From assembly GCA_950097015.1 (NCBI GenBank), contig CATNEN010000041.1, forward strand, positions 310,001-374,000: DNA of 64,000 bases, written 5' to 3'. The stretch is from Macrostomum hystrix (Eukaryota; Platyhelminthes; Macrostomidae). Below are positions 34,409-47,827 of the stretch, one piece after another. The position numbers were made by a program, and so were the translations under genes. Within the stretch, counting starts at the first letter, position 1. The number at the start of each line of letters is the position of its first letter. Below the pieces are notes generated by a model that searched no databases, was not told the DNA's origin, and saw only the letters and a program-made list of their open reading frames with translations.

Positions 34409-37400
34409 TCAGTAATAGGTCTCCCGCTCCAGCCAGTTGCCGGGTGGCAGGCGGCGCAGCAGGTACTTGCGAATCTCATCGTACAGGAAGATGACAATGG
34501 AGAATGGCAGGGCCGGCAGCCACCAGGTGAAGCGCAAGGGCTGCATGCGCAGGGCCTTGTCCAGGCCGGGACAGTAGGACATGAAGGCGGCCAGGGTGGT
34601 CTCAAAGAACAGGCCGAAGGTCATATGGTGATTCCACATGCCCTGCTGGAAGATGGAGTTCTTGCGGGTCTTGCAGATCAGCAGGTCTGTCCACTGCACG
34701 ATCACGATGCTGGCGAAGAAGGCCGTGTGGCAGGTGTACTCCAGGCGCTTGCGCTGGGCGTAGGTCTGCGGGGTGGGCGGCAGCGCGACTGAGATGTTTG
34801 CATTAGCTGTTAACTGCTCATCATCGAGATCTGGGAAACTGACTGCTCAGCATGGAGATCTGGGAAACTGACTGCTCAGCATGGAGATCTGGGAAACTGA
34901 CTGCTCAGCATGGAGATCTGGGAAACTGACTGCTCAGCATGGAGATCTGGGAAACTGACTGCTCAGCATGGAGATCTGGGAAACTGACTGCTCAGCATGT
35001 GGATCTAGGAAACTGACTGCTCAGCATGTGGATCTAGGAAACTGACTGCTCAGCATGGGGATCTGGGAAACTGACTGCTCAGCATGGGGATCTAGGAAAC
35101 TGACTGCTCACCATGGGCATCTGGGAAACTGACTGCTCAGCCTAGGGGTCTGGTTTTCGGCAGGAATTTTAGGATCTAGGAAGCCGGGCTCGCACTCACC
35201 CATTCCTGTCCATAGCTGTCCTCCAGGTCATTGACGCCCTCGCTGTCCCACTCCTTGCGCAGGCCGAGCAGCCGACGCGGCAGGAAGCCGTTCTCGGCCA
35301 GGATGACAAAGTAGACGAAGAAGCCGCCGCTGGCCTGGATCATGCCGATTTGGCCGTACGCCATGCTGATGAGGCGCTCGTTCACCAGGTTGTCGCGCTG
35401 CGGGTCGCGCGGCTTCCGCTTCATGATGTCGCTCTCGGCCTCCTCGTAGGCCAGGGAGATGGCGGGGACCATGTCGGTGCCGAGGTCGATGCACAGGATG
35501 GTAATGGTACCGAGGGGCAGCGGCACGTCGGCCAGGATGAACAGGAGGAAGGGCGAGATCTCCGGGATGTTGGAGGTCAGGGTATAGGCGATGGATTTCT
35601 TCAGGTTGTCGAAGATAATGCGGCCCTCCTCGACGCCGGTAACAATGGACGCGAAGTTGTCGTCAAGAAGGATCATGTCAGCGGCCTGCTTGCTGACGTC
35701 GCTGCCAGCGATGCCCATAGCGACGCCGATGTCGGCCTTCTTCAGCGCAGGCGAGTCGTTGACGCCGTCGCCGGTGACGGCCACGATGGCGCCCTGGCGC
35801 TGGCAGCCCTCCACAATGATGAGCTTCTGCTGTGGGCTGGTGCGGGCGAACACGATCTCCGGGTGGTGGCGCAGGATGTCGTCGATCTGGGCGGGTGTCA
35901 TGTCGCGCAGGTCGCTGCCGTGCACCACGCAGGCGATGGCGTCGCGCGGGTTCACCATAGACGGGTCCACGTTGCGGTCCTTGGCGATGTCCTCGACGGT
36001 CTTGCTGGTGGGGCTAATAATGCCGACTCCCTTGGCGATGGCCTTGGCTGTGATCGGGTGGTCGCCAGTCACCATAATGACCTGCAATCAACGGATAGGT
36101 CAGGACTGTGGATAACAATCTACGGATAGGTCAGGACTGTGGATCAGAAATAAGTTAGTCAGAAAGCGGGACATATGGGTTCAGCAAACAGGTCAAGCGT
36201 GTCTGGCCTACCTTGATGCCAGCGGAGCGGCACTTCTCCACGGCGTCGGGCACGGCAGCGCGGGGCGGGTCGATCATGGACATGAGGCCGACAAAGCGCA
36301 GGTTCATCAGCGAGAAGTTCTGCTCCTCCGGGTCGAAGGCGTAGCCGTCCGGGTACTCCTCAACGGGCATACGGAAGTCGCAGAAGCCGAGCACCCGCTC
36401 GCCCATGCCGCCCAGCTCCTCGTAGGCGGTGTTGAAGGCGGTCTTCCATTCCTCGTCCATGATGACGTCCTTGCCGTTAATGAGGATGTGGGAGCAGCGG
36501 TCCAGGATGCGCTCCGGTGCGCCCTTCATCACCAGCAGGTAGCGCTTATCACCATCGTCAGTGCGGTGGATGGACAGCTGGTACTTGTTGGTGCTGTTGA
36601 AGGGCACCTCGCACACCTTGGCGTTCTTCTTACGGTACTCGTTGACGCCGCCGATGCTGAGCTCAACGCACTTGAGCAGGGCGCTCTCCGAGGCGTCGCC
36701 GTTGCACTCGCGCTTGAGCACAGGCTTGCTCTCCTCGCCGGTCTTGAACTCGGCGCGGTTGCACAGCATGGCACAGCGGCCGAGGGCCATCCACTCGGGC
36801 GAGGACTTGTTGTACTCGGCCGTGTTCTGCTCCTCGGAGGTGTCGGCCTCCAGGATGCGGTTGTTGCACCACATGTGGGCCACGGTCATGCGGTTCTGCG
36901 TCAGGGTGCCTGGCGAAGGAGCGAGGGGGTTCGAATTCTTGCCAGGGCCAAGAGGAAGAATCCCACTCGCTGTCAGTCACAATTACCAGAGGCAGGCCTG
37001 TCAGCTGCGCTAAAAACAGAACATTTCCCGTCCTTCCCATCACAGCTCAGCTCGTTCGTACCCAGCTGTTGGTTTTCTCTTAGCTATATTTTGCTAATGA
37101 TTTACACTACTCGCAGTAGGCAGGGGGCTGTGCCCAGCAGTAGAATTGAAAGCAATCAACCAACTAATGAAACTATAAATGAGGTTATATATATAGCGCA
37201 TCTGGCGTTAATCCCACGGACGAAAAAAGCTTCCCTTCTGGCCAGCGGAGCGCCCATTATCGCCTGCAATCGATAGCGAGCTTGGGGCTGGCCTGACTGG
37301 CGGGCCCAAATTGGCGCGAACAACACAACTCACCGGTCTTGTCCGAGCAGATGGTGCTGGTGGAGCCCAGGGTCTCCACAGCTTCCAGGTTCTTCACCAG

Positions 37401-40400
37401 GCAGTTCTTGGAGGCCATTCGCTTGGCGGTGAGGGTCAGGCAGACGGTGACAGTGGCCAGGAGGCCTTCGGGCACGTTGGCCACGATGATGCCGATGAGG
37501 AAGATGACGGCCTCCAGCCAGTTGTACTGCAGGATGAAGGCGATGACGAAGAATGAGACGCCGAGGAACACGGCAACACCGGTGATGATGTGGATGAAGT
37601 GCTGGATCTCCCTGGCAATGGGAGTCTCTCCCATCTCCAGGCCAGAGGCCAGGTTGGCGATGCGGCCCATGACGGTGTGGTCGCCGGTGCAGATCACAAT
37701 GCCCGTGCAGGCGCCTGGGGTATAAAAAATGATCTAGAAACTACCGACAGATCATGGGGTAATGATCGATTGATCACGGGGCAATGACCGATTGATAACG
37801 GGGTAATGACCGATTGATAACGGGGTAATGACCGATTGATAACGGGGTAATGACCGATTGATAACGGGGTAATTACTGATTGATAATGGGTCAATGACCG
37901 ATTGAAAATGGGGAAATGAACGATTGATAATCGGACAATGACCACTGGTGATGAGGATAAAGTTTGATCAGAGACGGGGGTAACGGCTGGGAAAGCCTAA
38001 AGCAAGATAGACCGCAACACCGTGATATATCTTGCTTATGCTTATTATGGCTTATGCTGAGAAATGGACACATTGGTATTATTCGAGTGGCAATCCCATT
38101 TTCCTATCAGGTCAGATTTGAGAGCCAGGCTACAGCGCTGACATTTCCAACTGGCTTGAGCAGCTCACTAGTCACTTAGGCCGATTGCATGCCTTCAGTT
38201 GTATGAGCTCACAAATAAGAATGAGCACGATAGGTGAGCAGCATCCGCCCTCCAAGTGTCGGGGGCCCACTCTGCGTGATTACTTCCAGCCTTGCCACAC
38301 CGCCTGAAAGCATTGTTGTCAGAAGAAAAGGAGCAGACGAGGCTGAGAGGCTGCACAATGGCTAAAGGATGCAGCTTGTTGGCTCTGCCCGGGCCTCATG
38401 CAGCACTAGTGAGACATTAAGCGCCTGAACTGTGAGACGATGCAGTTGGGGCTTACAGCCTCAACCCCCAGCTCCCGCATCTGATGAAGACCAGACTCAA
38501 ACTCTATATTCCCTCCCTTCTCAAGCCGGAGCACGGAGGCCTGGCGGCAGGGCAGGGCGGAATCGATTGAATTGTGGAGCACAAATGTGCATATACCAAG
38601 TGTACCCCACCCAGCCATTGATCAATTTACATTTTCGACTGGCATCAGAAGAGAAGAGAGGAGAGGTAGAGCAGCCGGAGTCGATGGAGACTGGAGTAAT
38701 CTCTTGCAGCAGCCCGCCCAAGTACATCCATTTTTCTCGGGCGGGGCCGTCAAACCCACCCTCAGTGACTGCCCGCTCTCCTCTGCCCAAACACTGCCAC
38801 AGCTCCCCTAACACGCCTCTCCTCATGCAGGCGGTGGGAGGATTCCTAAACCCTTCACCCTAAATTCTCCCCAGCCCCGCTCGGTTCCCCAACTTCCCAG
38901 GCCACACGCCCCACACCCTCCCAGGCAGACACAACACAGCCGCGAGCCTCAGCCCTCCCTAGAATCGATACCGTCCTCCCTGTCCCCATCCCCCTTCCTT
39001 TCTTTCCCTCTCCCCACTGCCCTTAAAGCGGGCGCGACCTTGGGCCTGGGCAGCACAAAGGGACAGAGAAGAAGGAAGGGTGGCTAAAAATAAACTGCGA
39101 ATCGCGCTGGGCCACTCAAAGCAACCGCCAGGCCGCGTCTCCCTTCCCACCCTGGGAGCCTCCTTGGCTGTCGGACCTCCTCTTCCTCCTACTTTGCCCT
39201 CCCTGCCCGCGCGGTGCCAACTGCCAACACGCAGTTGCCGCGCCGCGCACAACACTCTGGGTTGAAGGCAGAAGAGAAGGCTTAGAAGAGACTCTTCCCT
39301 CATTTCTCCCAGTCCGAAAGCCCAAAATCCCTCCCAGTCTAAGCCCGACCCATTCTCGGTGACACCCGGGCCCTTTCCTTTGCAAATCCCGATTCCGAGG
39401 GGACATTGCGGCCAGGCAAGCCCTAATTTTACTCGGGCCACTAAAGCTAGAGCCGCAGTTGCTGCTCTGCTGCAGACAGCCGAGTTGAAGATTGTAAAAG
39501 CTGCAATCAGGACAGGACTAAACAGTGCAGAGGAGGCACCAGCCAGCTAGTAGTAGCAGGCAGAGCAAAAAAGCAAAAAAAACGCAGGGCGGAGCGGTTC
39601 GAGATAAAGCGAAACACGATACCCGCCGCTACACGGGGAGATATCGCTAACTGCTCAAGGCTCCCAGTGCACTGATAAAGGCTTTGTTTATCGCTCAAAT
39701 CAGAGCTTGGAAACCTGACTAATAAAGGCCTCAAAGGCATTGCAGGGCCGCTAGGAACTGAACTCGGTGCCTGGCGGGTCTTTTTACACCGAGCTGTAAG
39801 AGCCAAGCCAGTGTGACGCAGGGTCGCACGTAATAAACCTGAATGCGCTGAATGAATATGCAAAACAAGCAGCAGCCCCAAAGCCACGAATGCATGCCTG
39901 CAGAAGCAGCTAATTTCCATTGAGCATGAGAGCCCAGTGCCCACTCTAACAGTGCTAGCCAACTTTCCAACTAAGCCACACACTGAGAGGCGCAGGGCAC
40001 GCGGCCGCCGCGTGACAGATTTCAGATTCAGCTATGCCGTTAGCGACCAAGGTCGAACAGGCACGCATGCGCACTCTCAGCCTCCACTCACCTAAGATGC
40101 GTACTTTGCTTCCACTTCACAATACCCAAGCACAATTGGGGCGCACTAATATTAGCTGAACAGCTGGAATTTTCCTGAACTGGAACCAGCCTTCACTCAC
40201 CTAGCCAAGTCTTGGCAAGTCGAAACGCAGTTTTTTTTCTGTCACATCATCAAATTAACGAATCATAAATCAGGTCGCGCTTGAGCTACCTACAAGAACG
40301 AGCAATTCAGAGCAGAAGAAGACTAGCGGTGCAGGAAATTGCAGAAAGGCTTGGGGCGCAGGAAGTTTTAGCAAGAGCAACAATCAACAAGCAGCGAGGT

Positions 40401-43400
40401 CGAGGCAGGAAATGGACGTGGCTGATCCAAATGAATTATGCAGGCAGGGTGGGCAGCCGTGCACAGCGGCAAAGGGAAACAGAGACTTGGCTGTCCAGGC
40501 TCCAGCCCCTGGCCTGGAAGCCCAAGACACAGAAAACTGGTCTAGGCCAGTTCAATAGCAGAGGGGGGAGGCCAGGTAGCTCTCTAGGAAACCAGTTCTG
40601 TTCCCCGATCGGCCTGGCTTAACAAAGAGAGCACAGCACAGCACAGCGTGACGACTTGTTGCGACCTGATTGAAATTCGGCTAGCCAAGAGACCGAAAGT
40701 AAGCAGTGTCACATTTACCCAACACTAAAATTTATGCAGTGTTTTCTATAGGCAAGAAATTTTCCGCTTCCACTCCGCCGGATACATGCACGACAGCTGC
40801 GCCTTCGAGTTTGGCTAAGACTACTAACCATATTGGCAAGCCTCAACTCGGTACAGCTAAATTAAAAACACTTCAACCCTTTGAGGCTTGTCCCGCACTC
40901 TAGACTGGCGCCAAATGATTAACTCGACTCTGGGAGTGGAAGCAATCACAGCTTTTATCTGTTTCGTGTGTCTGCCAAAGGCCCCGGCCCCCGAAGTATG
41001 TCGAAAGCAACAGTGGAAGGACTAGCAGCCAATCTGGGATCCTGGGTAGGGAACTCATGAGCGTCAGAAACTCACCCTCAACAGCGTTGGTTGAGAAGAA
41101 AGCCAGGTTCTTGGTCTCGAGTGGGTTCTGGTTGGTGTACTCGGGAGTGCGCGACTGCGGCTCGGACTCGCCAGTCAGACAGGAGTTGTCCACCTTAAAG
41201 CCGTGCGACGTGATGATGCGAATGTCGGCAGGGATTCGGTCGCCCATCCGGACTTCGACAATGTCGCCGATCACAAGCTCCTCGGAGGGCACGTTGAGCT
41301 TCTGGCTGCCGCGGATGACCATGGCGTGCTGCGGCACCATCTTCTTGAAGCTCTCCATGATCTTGGCGGACTTGGCCTCTTGATAGTAGGAGAAGATGCC
41401 AGTCACCACCACCACGAAGGTGAGCACAATGCCCAAGTAAAGGTTGTCACCAGGTGGGTTCTCGTAGGCTCCGGTCTGCACAGTGAATGAGCAGTTAATA
41501 AGAAGGCTTTAAGTGTGTGGCAAAAGTACAAAATGAAAGGCACAAAATTCAGGACCAAGCCTATGGGGCAGTGACAAATCCTTGAAGGACCAAGTATGAG
41601 GTATGGTTAGCACTGCAGCAATGAAGCACAACTAGCCTGAATGCCGTAGGCCACAAAGCAGAGGATGGCTCCAATCCACAGCAGCAGGGAGAAGCCGCCA
41701 AACAGTGTCTTGCAGAACTTCACCCACTCTGGCGTTGTCTTGGGCGGTGTCAGCTCATTGCGGCCATACTTGATCAGCCTCTGAGCCGCATCTGCCACAG
41801 TGAGGCCGGAGGTGGGGTTGGTCTCCAGGCGACTATACAGCTCTTGGATGTCAACAGAATGCTCGTCCATGTCCAGCTCCTGCTTCAGGTCCTCAAGCTT
41901 GGCCTTACCGGCCTTCTTCTTGTCCGCCTTGCTCATCTAAGAAGTGAGTAATGTTGTTTTGTGTAGGTGGATTGCATATAGAATGACTTACTTGATATAG
42001 GTCTCTATATTTTACATATATAGCAGCTATTTTTACTAATATAATATATGACTTAGAATCAGAATGAACATTTTAGTATAGATAAATTGATATTAAATGT
42101 ACAGCTATACAATAAATATACAATTTATATTTTACTTTTTATCACAGCTCAAAGAAATTCATTGGAGTTTAAAAGAAGTGTTTTAATGTAAATTAATCTA
42201 CAACTTATTGCTAAGATACATTTAGTTACTCACAATAGAAGCACAAATTAATACGAGGGTTGTCCGGCCAAAAATAGGACTGCTCAAATATTACTTCAGC
42301 TATGTGAGATATGAATCTGAAAATCGATAATAATATTTTTCAATGTCTATGGACATAACTCCTCAAAAAACTACAGCAGCGCATTTATGGTTACTTGACA
42401 CTGCTTAAGGCAAGCTTTTGCCTATCGCACACCCCTACGACATTTCCTAGCACTTATCTTACCACTTACGATGGTTAAACAGCGCGAAATCGTTGTTGAC
42501 TGCTTCAAGGCCGGGAGATCGGCCAAGGAGTGCATGCAGCACCTGCAGGCCATCTACGGCAGCGAAGCCTTGTCGCGGAGCCAAGTGTATTACATATTTG
42601 AACAGCTTCGTGAAGGTCACGATGGCTCTGTTGGCAGAGGTAACCATCGTGATCCAACTGTTAGGACGCCAGCGAATGTGGCGATGGTTGAGGAGCTGGT
42701 CAGCGACGACAGGCGTCTCACTGTCAGGGAACTGTCCGACTTGACTGGCATATCGAAGACAACTGTTGACGAGATTCTGACCAAGGATCTGCAGCTCAAG
42801 CATGTGTCAGCAAGATGGGTGCCGCACCTTCTGACTGAGGAGAACCGAGCTGAGCGAGTTCGCTGCGCCAAGAACTTCTATCGCCTGATGCGCAGCAATC
42901 CCGGCTTCCTTGATCGAGTCATCACTGCTGATGAGACATGGCTGCACTATGTGACCCCAGAGACCAAGGTTCAGTCGAAGCAGTGGGTTCCGCGTGCAGC
43001 TGCGGCCCCAACAAAAGCGCGGGTGTCGCGCAGTGCCAAGAAGACCATGGCCATTGTGTTCTTCGACTCGAGCGGGCTGGTGTACACGCATTATGTGCCA
43101 AATGGACTGACGGTCAACAGCCAGTACTACTGTGAGGTCCTGGACACTCTGCAAGATCATATCAGCCGCAAGAGGCCGCAGCTGGCGCGAAGAGGCTGGT
43201 TCCTCCATCATGACAATGCCCGCCCCCACGTGTCAGCGTTGACCCAGCAGTTCCTGGAGAGGCGAGGCATTCAGACTGTGCCACATCCGCCGTACTCCCC
43301 GGACTTGGCCCCATGCAACTTTTGGCTATTTCCTAAAGTCAAAGCCGCGATCGCTGGCGCCCGTTTTGACTCCCTACAGGAGGTCAAGAATGCTTGGGAG

Positions 43401-44791
43401 GGGGTCACGACCCCTATGCCTGCGTCTAGCTTCGCTTAGGCCTTCGACAAGTGGCTGGTGAGGTGGGAGCGGTGTCTGGAGAAAGGTGGCAACTTTGTTG
43501 AGAAGTGACTCAAGTTTCGTTTTGTTTGCATGCATTGTTGCTGAGTTATTAAAGCAGTCCTATTTTTGGCCGGACAACCCTCGTATTTGTCATTTTCTTT
43601 CTTTTCTAAATCACATTTCTTTCTTATTAAAAAAAACTGGTAGTTAGTACAATCTATATTATACTGTGACAAATACATTTTAGTCAACATATGCATATTT
43701 GATGCATACATTTAAATAAATGAAAATTATAAGATTGCAAAGTTTTAGGACAAAAATCTCATGTCTAATAATTAGTAGCAAAATTGTAAATAAACAAATT
43801 TTACTGTTGTTTACACAACTAATAAGCAAATATATAACAGTGTTTTTTTTCAATAATGTTAGAGTCATTATACAATTAGAGACATTTTTGTATAATTTTG
43901 ATAAAACATTATTACCTAAATTTGCTGTGCAAATGACAAAAATACAAAGTCTAGCTACTTATTTATCACATAAATAATTTCCTAATAATGAAGATGACTA
44001 TCAATATGGCAATAATTTTTATTTTAGTCTCTGATTTGACTAAGGGACCCTATTCACATATTTGCTGAAACTATTCACTAAAAAACTAGCAGTAAAAATT
44101 ACAATGGCTAGGCTTTTTTGCATTTTTAATTATTGTATTTATGAAATATAATATTTAAAGGCTACAAAAATAGACTAATTAAAAACCCATAAAGCATGCT
44201 AAGGAAAGTGTTTATTTTAATCAAGACAACATTTCGAGAGCACTCAGTAAATACAAAAAAATAATAAGTATCCCTAATTTATTTTTATGTCAATTAAGTA
44301 GGTTAAAGTTGGTAGTAATACCTTAATATCCTTAAATAGATTTACTGACTCCTCTGACAATGAGAAACATAGACAATAGACATTCATCTTAATAATACAT
44401 CCATTATAGCTATATATAGCCCCAACTAGCATTTATTGACGATAAAATTTGCACTAATTTATGATTTGAGTGTACATATGAGTGAACATATACTGATGAT
44501 AAATAAAGCAAATGTATATCCATTTTTATTTCAAGGTTTATAGAATAAGATACAAAAACAAAGCAGTCCATTCACTACAGCATAGTAATGCAATCGCAGA
44601 TAAAAAAGCGCAAGCAACAAACAAAGAAAGAAATTAGGAAAGACCTGCAATTATTTTCCTAATGATGTTCTATGTTCAGAACTGAGTCTGAGGAACAGTT
44701 AATGTTTAAAATGCAGAATATTAAATTGTAATTTTATAAAATATTTATTTTATACATCATAAATGCTATTTTTACTTACTTGGTCAGCCAT
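34409..44791 (-). CDS. Na+/K+-transporting ATPase alpha subunit, 7 exons, 1,009 aa, complete
   Basis: P-type ATPase that exports 3 Na+ and imports 2 K+ per ATP across the plasma membrane. Exons (minus): 44791-44780, 41936-41637, 41475-41076, 37714-37334, 36909-36212, 36081-35200, 34765-34409. They sum to 3,030 nt with every join in phase. Exon 1 encodes only MADQ. Diagnostic motifs: TGES (actuator), CSDKTG with the phosphorylated Asp, the nucleotide-binding [34 protein letters not shown] and the conserved C-terminal ETYY. Length matches the family. In the first extracellular loop the Gln and Asn that flank the loop in cardiac-glycoside-sensitive enzymes (Q111 and N122 in mammalian alpha-1 numbering) are both kept with exact spacing. 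Intron 2 must use a GC donor (CAG/GCTAGT), which restores that spacing. Introns carry a mariner copy and two minisatellites. A pyrimidine-rich AG lies 4 nt upstream of the ATG. Confidence 0.97.
34815..35155. repeat. 29-bp minisatellite in pump intron 6
   Basis: About 12 copies of TGACTGCTCAGCATGGAGAT plus CTGGGAAAC, with TGTGGATCTAGG and GGGGATC variants. Confidence 0.93.
37740..37950. repeat. 22-bp minisatellite in pump intron 3
   Basis: About nine copies of GATTGATAACGGGGTAATGA plus CC, more diverged at the right end. Confidence 0.92.
37955..41075. other. pump intron 3, unique sequence
   Basis: About 3 kb of intron with scattered open frames on both strands. None shows family similarity, and none is needed by the pump model. 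Confidence 0.5.
42254..43583 (+). mobile_element. mariner (Tc1/mariner superfamily) element, 1,330 bp, inside pump intron 1
   Basis: Inverted terminal repeats of at least 31 bp start CGAGGGTTGTCCGGCC at the left and appear as its reverse complement at the right. They are flanked by the TA target-site duplication (42252-42253 and 43584-43585). The element lies antisense to the Na+/K+-ATPase gene. The terminal repeats are almost perfectly matched, suggesting moderate age despite the damaged transposase. Confidence 0.95.
42471..43508 (+). pseudogene. mariner transposase, inactivated
   Basis: The intact N-terminal helix-turn-helix region ([24 protein letters not shown]) and [15 protein letters not shown] linker are typical of mariner. 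Catalytic residues: D154 (ITADETWLH), D248 (HHDNARPH), and in place of the third Asp an Asn at residue 283 (LAPCNFWLF, codon AAC at 43317-43319), exactly 34 residues after D248. A TAG at 43437-43439 ends the frame after 322 residues. The following 22 codons up to TGA at 43506-43508 still read as the normal mariner C-terminus ([11 protein letters not shown]). Both changes look like single substitutions (G to A and probably C to T). The enzyme is therefore probably inactive. Confidence 0.93.
43586..44773. other. A+T-rich remainder of pump intron 1
   Basis: No exon, repeat array or mobile element recognised. Confidence 0.5.
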
Positions 44792-47700
44792 GGTGCTGAG
44801 ACGGACAAGTCTGGTTAAACCTTTACTTTGCAGTTATACGTGTAACCCAGTAGAGGTGGACAATCGGGACCGATTTGTTTTTATACGTTTGTAAGGGCGC
44901 CCTTCTTAATAACAACTACCGTGGGAATAGTCGTAATTTCGTGCCATAAAACCCGGAATACGTTTTGAATAAATTGTATACGCTTAGTCTTTTTTGACAG
45001 AGGACTAGAATACGAGAAATCATTTCATCCAACTTATGCATTATCTAACGTATATGAAACACGATTTGTTCTACACAGTTCTGAAATATGTGTTTTTTTG
45101 ATCAATTCAAATATTAAATATAACCCCAGCGTTCAATATAATTGACAGCTTATACCCTCTCGTCTATACATATACAAGCTATATGACTTTGTTTAACACA
45201 GTAATAGTATCAATATAGGATATTATTAACTGTTCTGTAGTACAATATAGTGAGAGTTCTAAATTTCAAGCATTTCATACGAGATAATTATAGTCATAGT
45301 TCATCTCTTACTCGTATTTTAACATTTTTCTCTCCTGAATCTATAGACAAAGATAAGTACAAAAAATATGTAATCAAAATGATCCCCTTTCTCGCGACTA
45401 TAATCGATCACTAACCTAATTAATAGCCTCATCAGCTTTTTCAATATTCATGGCAACAAAAGTTAAGTCATAACAACAATCAAGCATAATATGTTACACT
45501 CCTGGAATGCTAGCTCTGACTTCAATCTTGAAGCCTGCAACCTCATATATGCTACTTTCCATTCCTCAAGTGTGGATCCATCAGTCCACTTTATTTATTT
45601 GTTGAGCTCCTCAGAAAGGCAATTAGAAAAGCGATGAATTCAAAATCCCCACCCATAGCGTGATAGTGTTTCAGAGCTTGGGCTTTTTGTGTGTTTGTAC
45701 TGTAATAATTGGCTATATATGCAAGTCTATTTCTCGATGCCACTTTGCTCATAAAACTTTCTCTGCGCTTGTGTTAGTCTATGCATATAGCGCAATTTTC
45801 AGGCCAGGAGAAGTCGGCTTGATTATCCAAAAATACCGTTTGATAGAGACTCGATGGATAAATCAGTGTGCTGTACGGGATTAATATAGCTTGGTCTCAC
45901 AATGACAACACACAATGACACAATGACAACGACACTAATGTGTTGCTAAATCTTAGTCCTGTTTTTATAACACTTATAGCTATGGTATAGCGTTGAGGTT
46001 AACTAAAAGTATATTAGGACTTGTAAATTAGAACTATAATGGATATTTAACGATGGGCAGCTCATGTAATTTTATACATTATTTGTTTAAAAGAGCAGCA
46101 TTTTGTTCCATCAACAAAAGTTAAAGGCCTTGCATGATTTTTTGCATTGCATAGCTCGGTAAAGTACTTTCCATTTTGCGTGCTAAACAACTTATCTAGA
46201 TGTTAAGTGGCTTTTCTTTGCTGTGGACCGTTGTCGATTGAATAAAACGTCACTGGGACGTTCATTCACATTCCAAGTCCTTCCACCGAGTTGTCCATCT
46301 CAGGCGCTGTCGCATCACGCAACCGCGGGGTTGAATCCGACGCCGTGGTCGGCATTGATCCCCAGTCAGCCGCTCAGAACTGGGATAAATGCCAGACAAT
46401 TTCAAACAGTATCAATTAATTAATGCATTGATTTGTTGCATTCGATGCGACTCGAATTCAATGCTGAGCTCAAGCAGGCTCTCGGGCTCAGAGAACTCGG
46501 AGTCCCTCTCAGCTGGCTAAAAGTGACACCTGAAGTATGATGGACAGCGCATAGAATAGCCTTCGCCATTTCAGAAGCTCACCTTCAACTTGTTTCTAAG
46601 AGGTAGGAAAATACCCCTGCGTGATGGTGCTATGGACACAACAGCATGTAACAATCGACCAGGCTGCGACCAATTAGAGCCACGGCATGCTGGCGTGCCG
46701 ATCGATGGCGCTCCTCAATCCCGAGCTCGAAGGTTGCGAGAGGAAGTCCAGCACGCACCCTGTTGAATTGTTCCATGAGGGAATTTTCTAGCGTCCAGGT
46801 TCTGCAACAATGCATGGTCTCCACCCTCTTGGGCACTAACAAATCGAAAGGTGGCCTGTGGGTGAGTTGTTTGCTTCTCTACCAAGTTCCTTGAGCAGGA
46901 TTACGCGGCGAGGCCGCATTCATTGGTGCTTGCAGCCGCCGAGAGAAGGCTTGGGGGCTTGTCGTGCAATTTATGCCCTTGAGGGCCAACCTCCAAGGCA
47001 CAGGAAAGTGTACACTGCCTGAGGATGAGAAATTCAGGGCAGATGTACACACCAGTGTGAGTGTGTGCCTGCGTACGGAATTCTGCGTGCGTCTGTTTTC
47101 AGGAGCCAGCGAAGTGGGCAGAATTGCCTCCTCGCAGGCTGAGGGTCTAGTGACGTCACCAAATAATGTGCCATTGCCCGCAGCCCCCCTGCCATTATTT
47201 TTATTACTTCGTATTCAGGGAATCCCGCAGAAACGACGCAGATCTTTGTGGCCGTCAGTCACATCCGCATCCACATCGTCCTCTGCAGGGAAGGCACTTC
47301 GTTGCACGTAGTCACCAGTATCGTCACCAGCTATCTAATAGATACGAATTGATATTATAGCTTCACCTGTGATAGGTATCTTTAACCTGCCAATTGAAGG
47401 GCTGTAGGTAGCACGAGCACGAATGAAGGTTTCAAGGACGAGCTCACAATAATGCTTTGCTCGCAAACGTCGTGATGTCCATTTGTGCAATTGATTTTGC
47501 TCTGAGTAGTAACATGGGCTGGGGGGAGAATCATATCGCAAGTCATTCAGTGAAGCGCTTTAATCGATCAACTGGACCATATTGGATTGCTAATTAAATG
47601 CAGGGCTCTCGTGTATATTTAAATAACAAAACATTAACAACGTGCTGCGAATGGTGCTTGCTGGCAAAGGGTACAAAATTCGGTCTTGCTCACGTGACAA

Positions 47701-47827
47701 ATCTGCCGGCAAGAGTTTCCGTGAGGCTCTGAATGAAGTCAAGAATTTTCATGCCGGGATGCCGCAAAACACTAAACTTGCTCATAGGTTGCACTCTCGG
47801 CATGCCAAAACATGACTCTGACTCAGG
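44792..47827. other. A+T-rich spacer upstream of the pump gene
   Basis: About 3 kb. Probably includes the pump promoter. Small open frames (for example 45660-45884 and 46964-47311) lack any recognisable signature. Confidence 0.5.

Noticed and set aside
35350-36129. 259-aa frame antisense to the pump exon
   Set aside because: Shadow of the conserved Na+/K+-ATPase exon on the opposite strand.
38406-39983. Several 100-160-aa frames in pump intron 3
   Set aside because: No domain, inconsistent codon pattern, overlapping on both strands.
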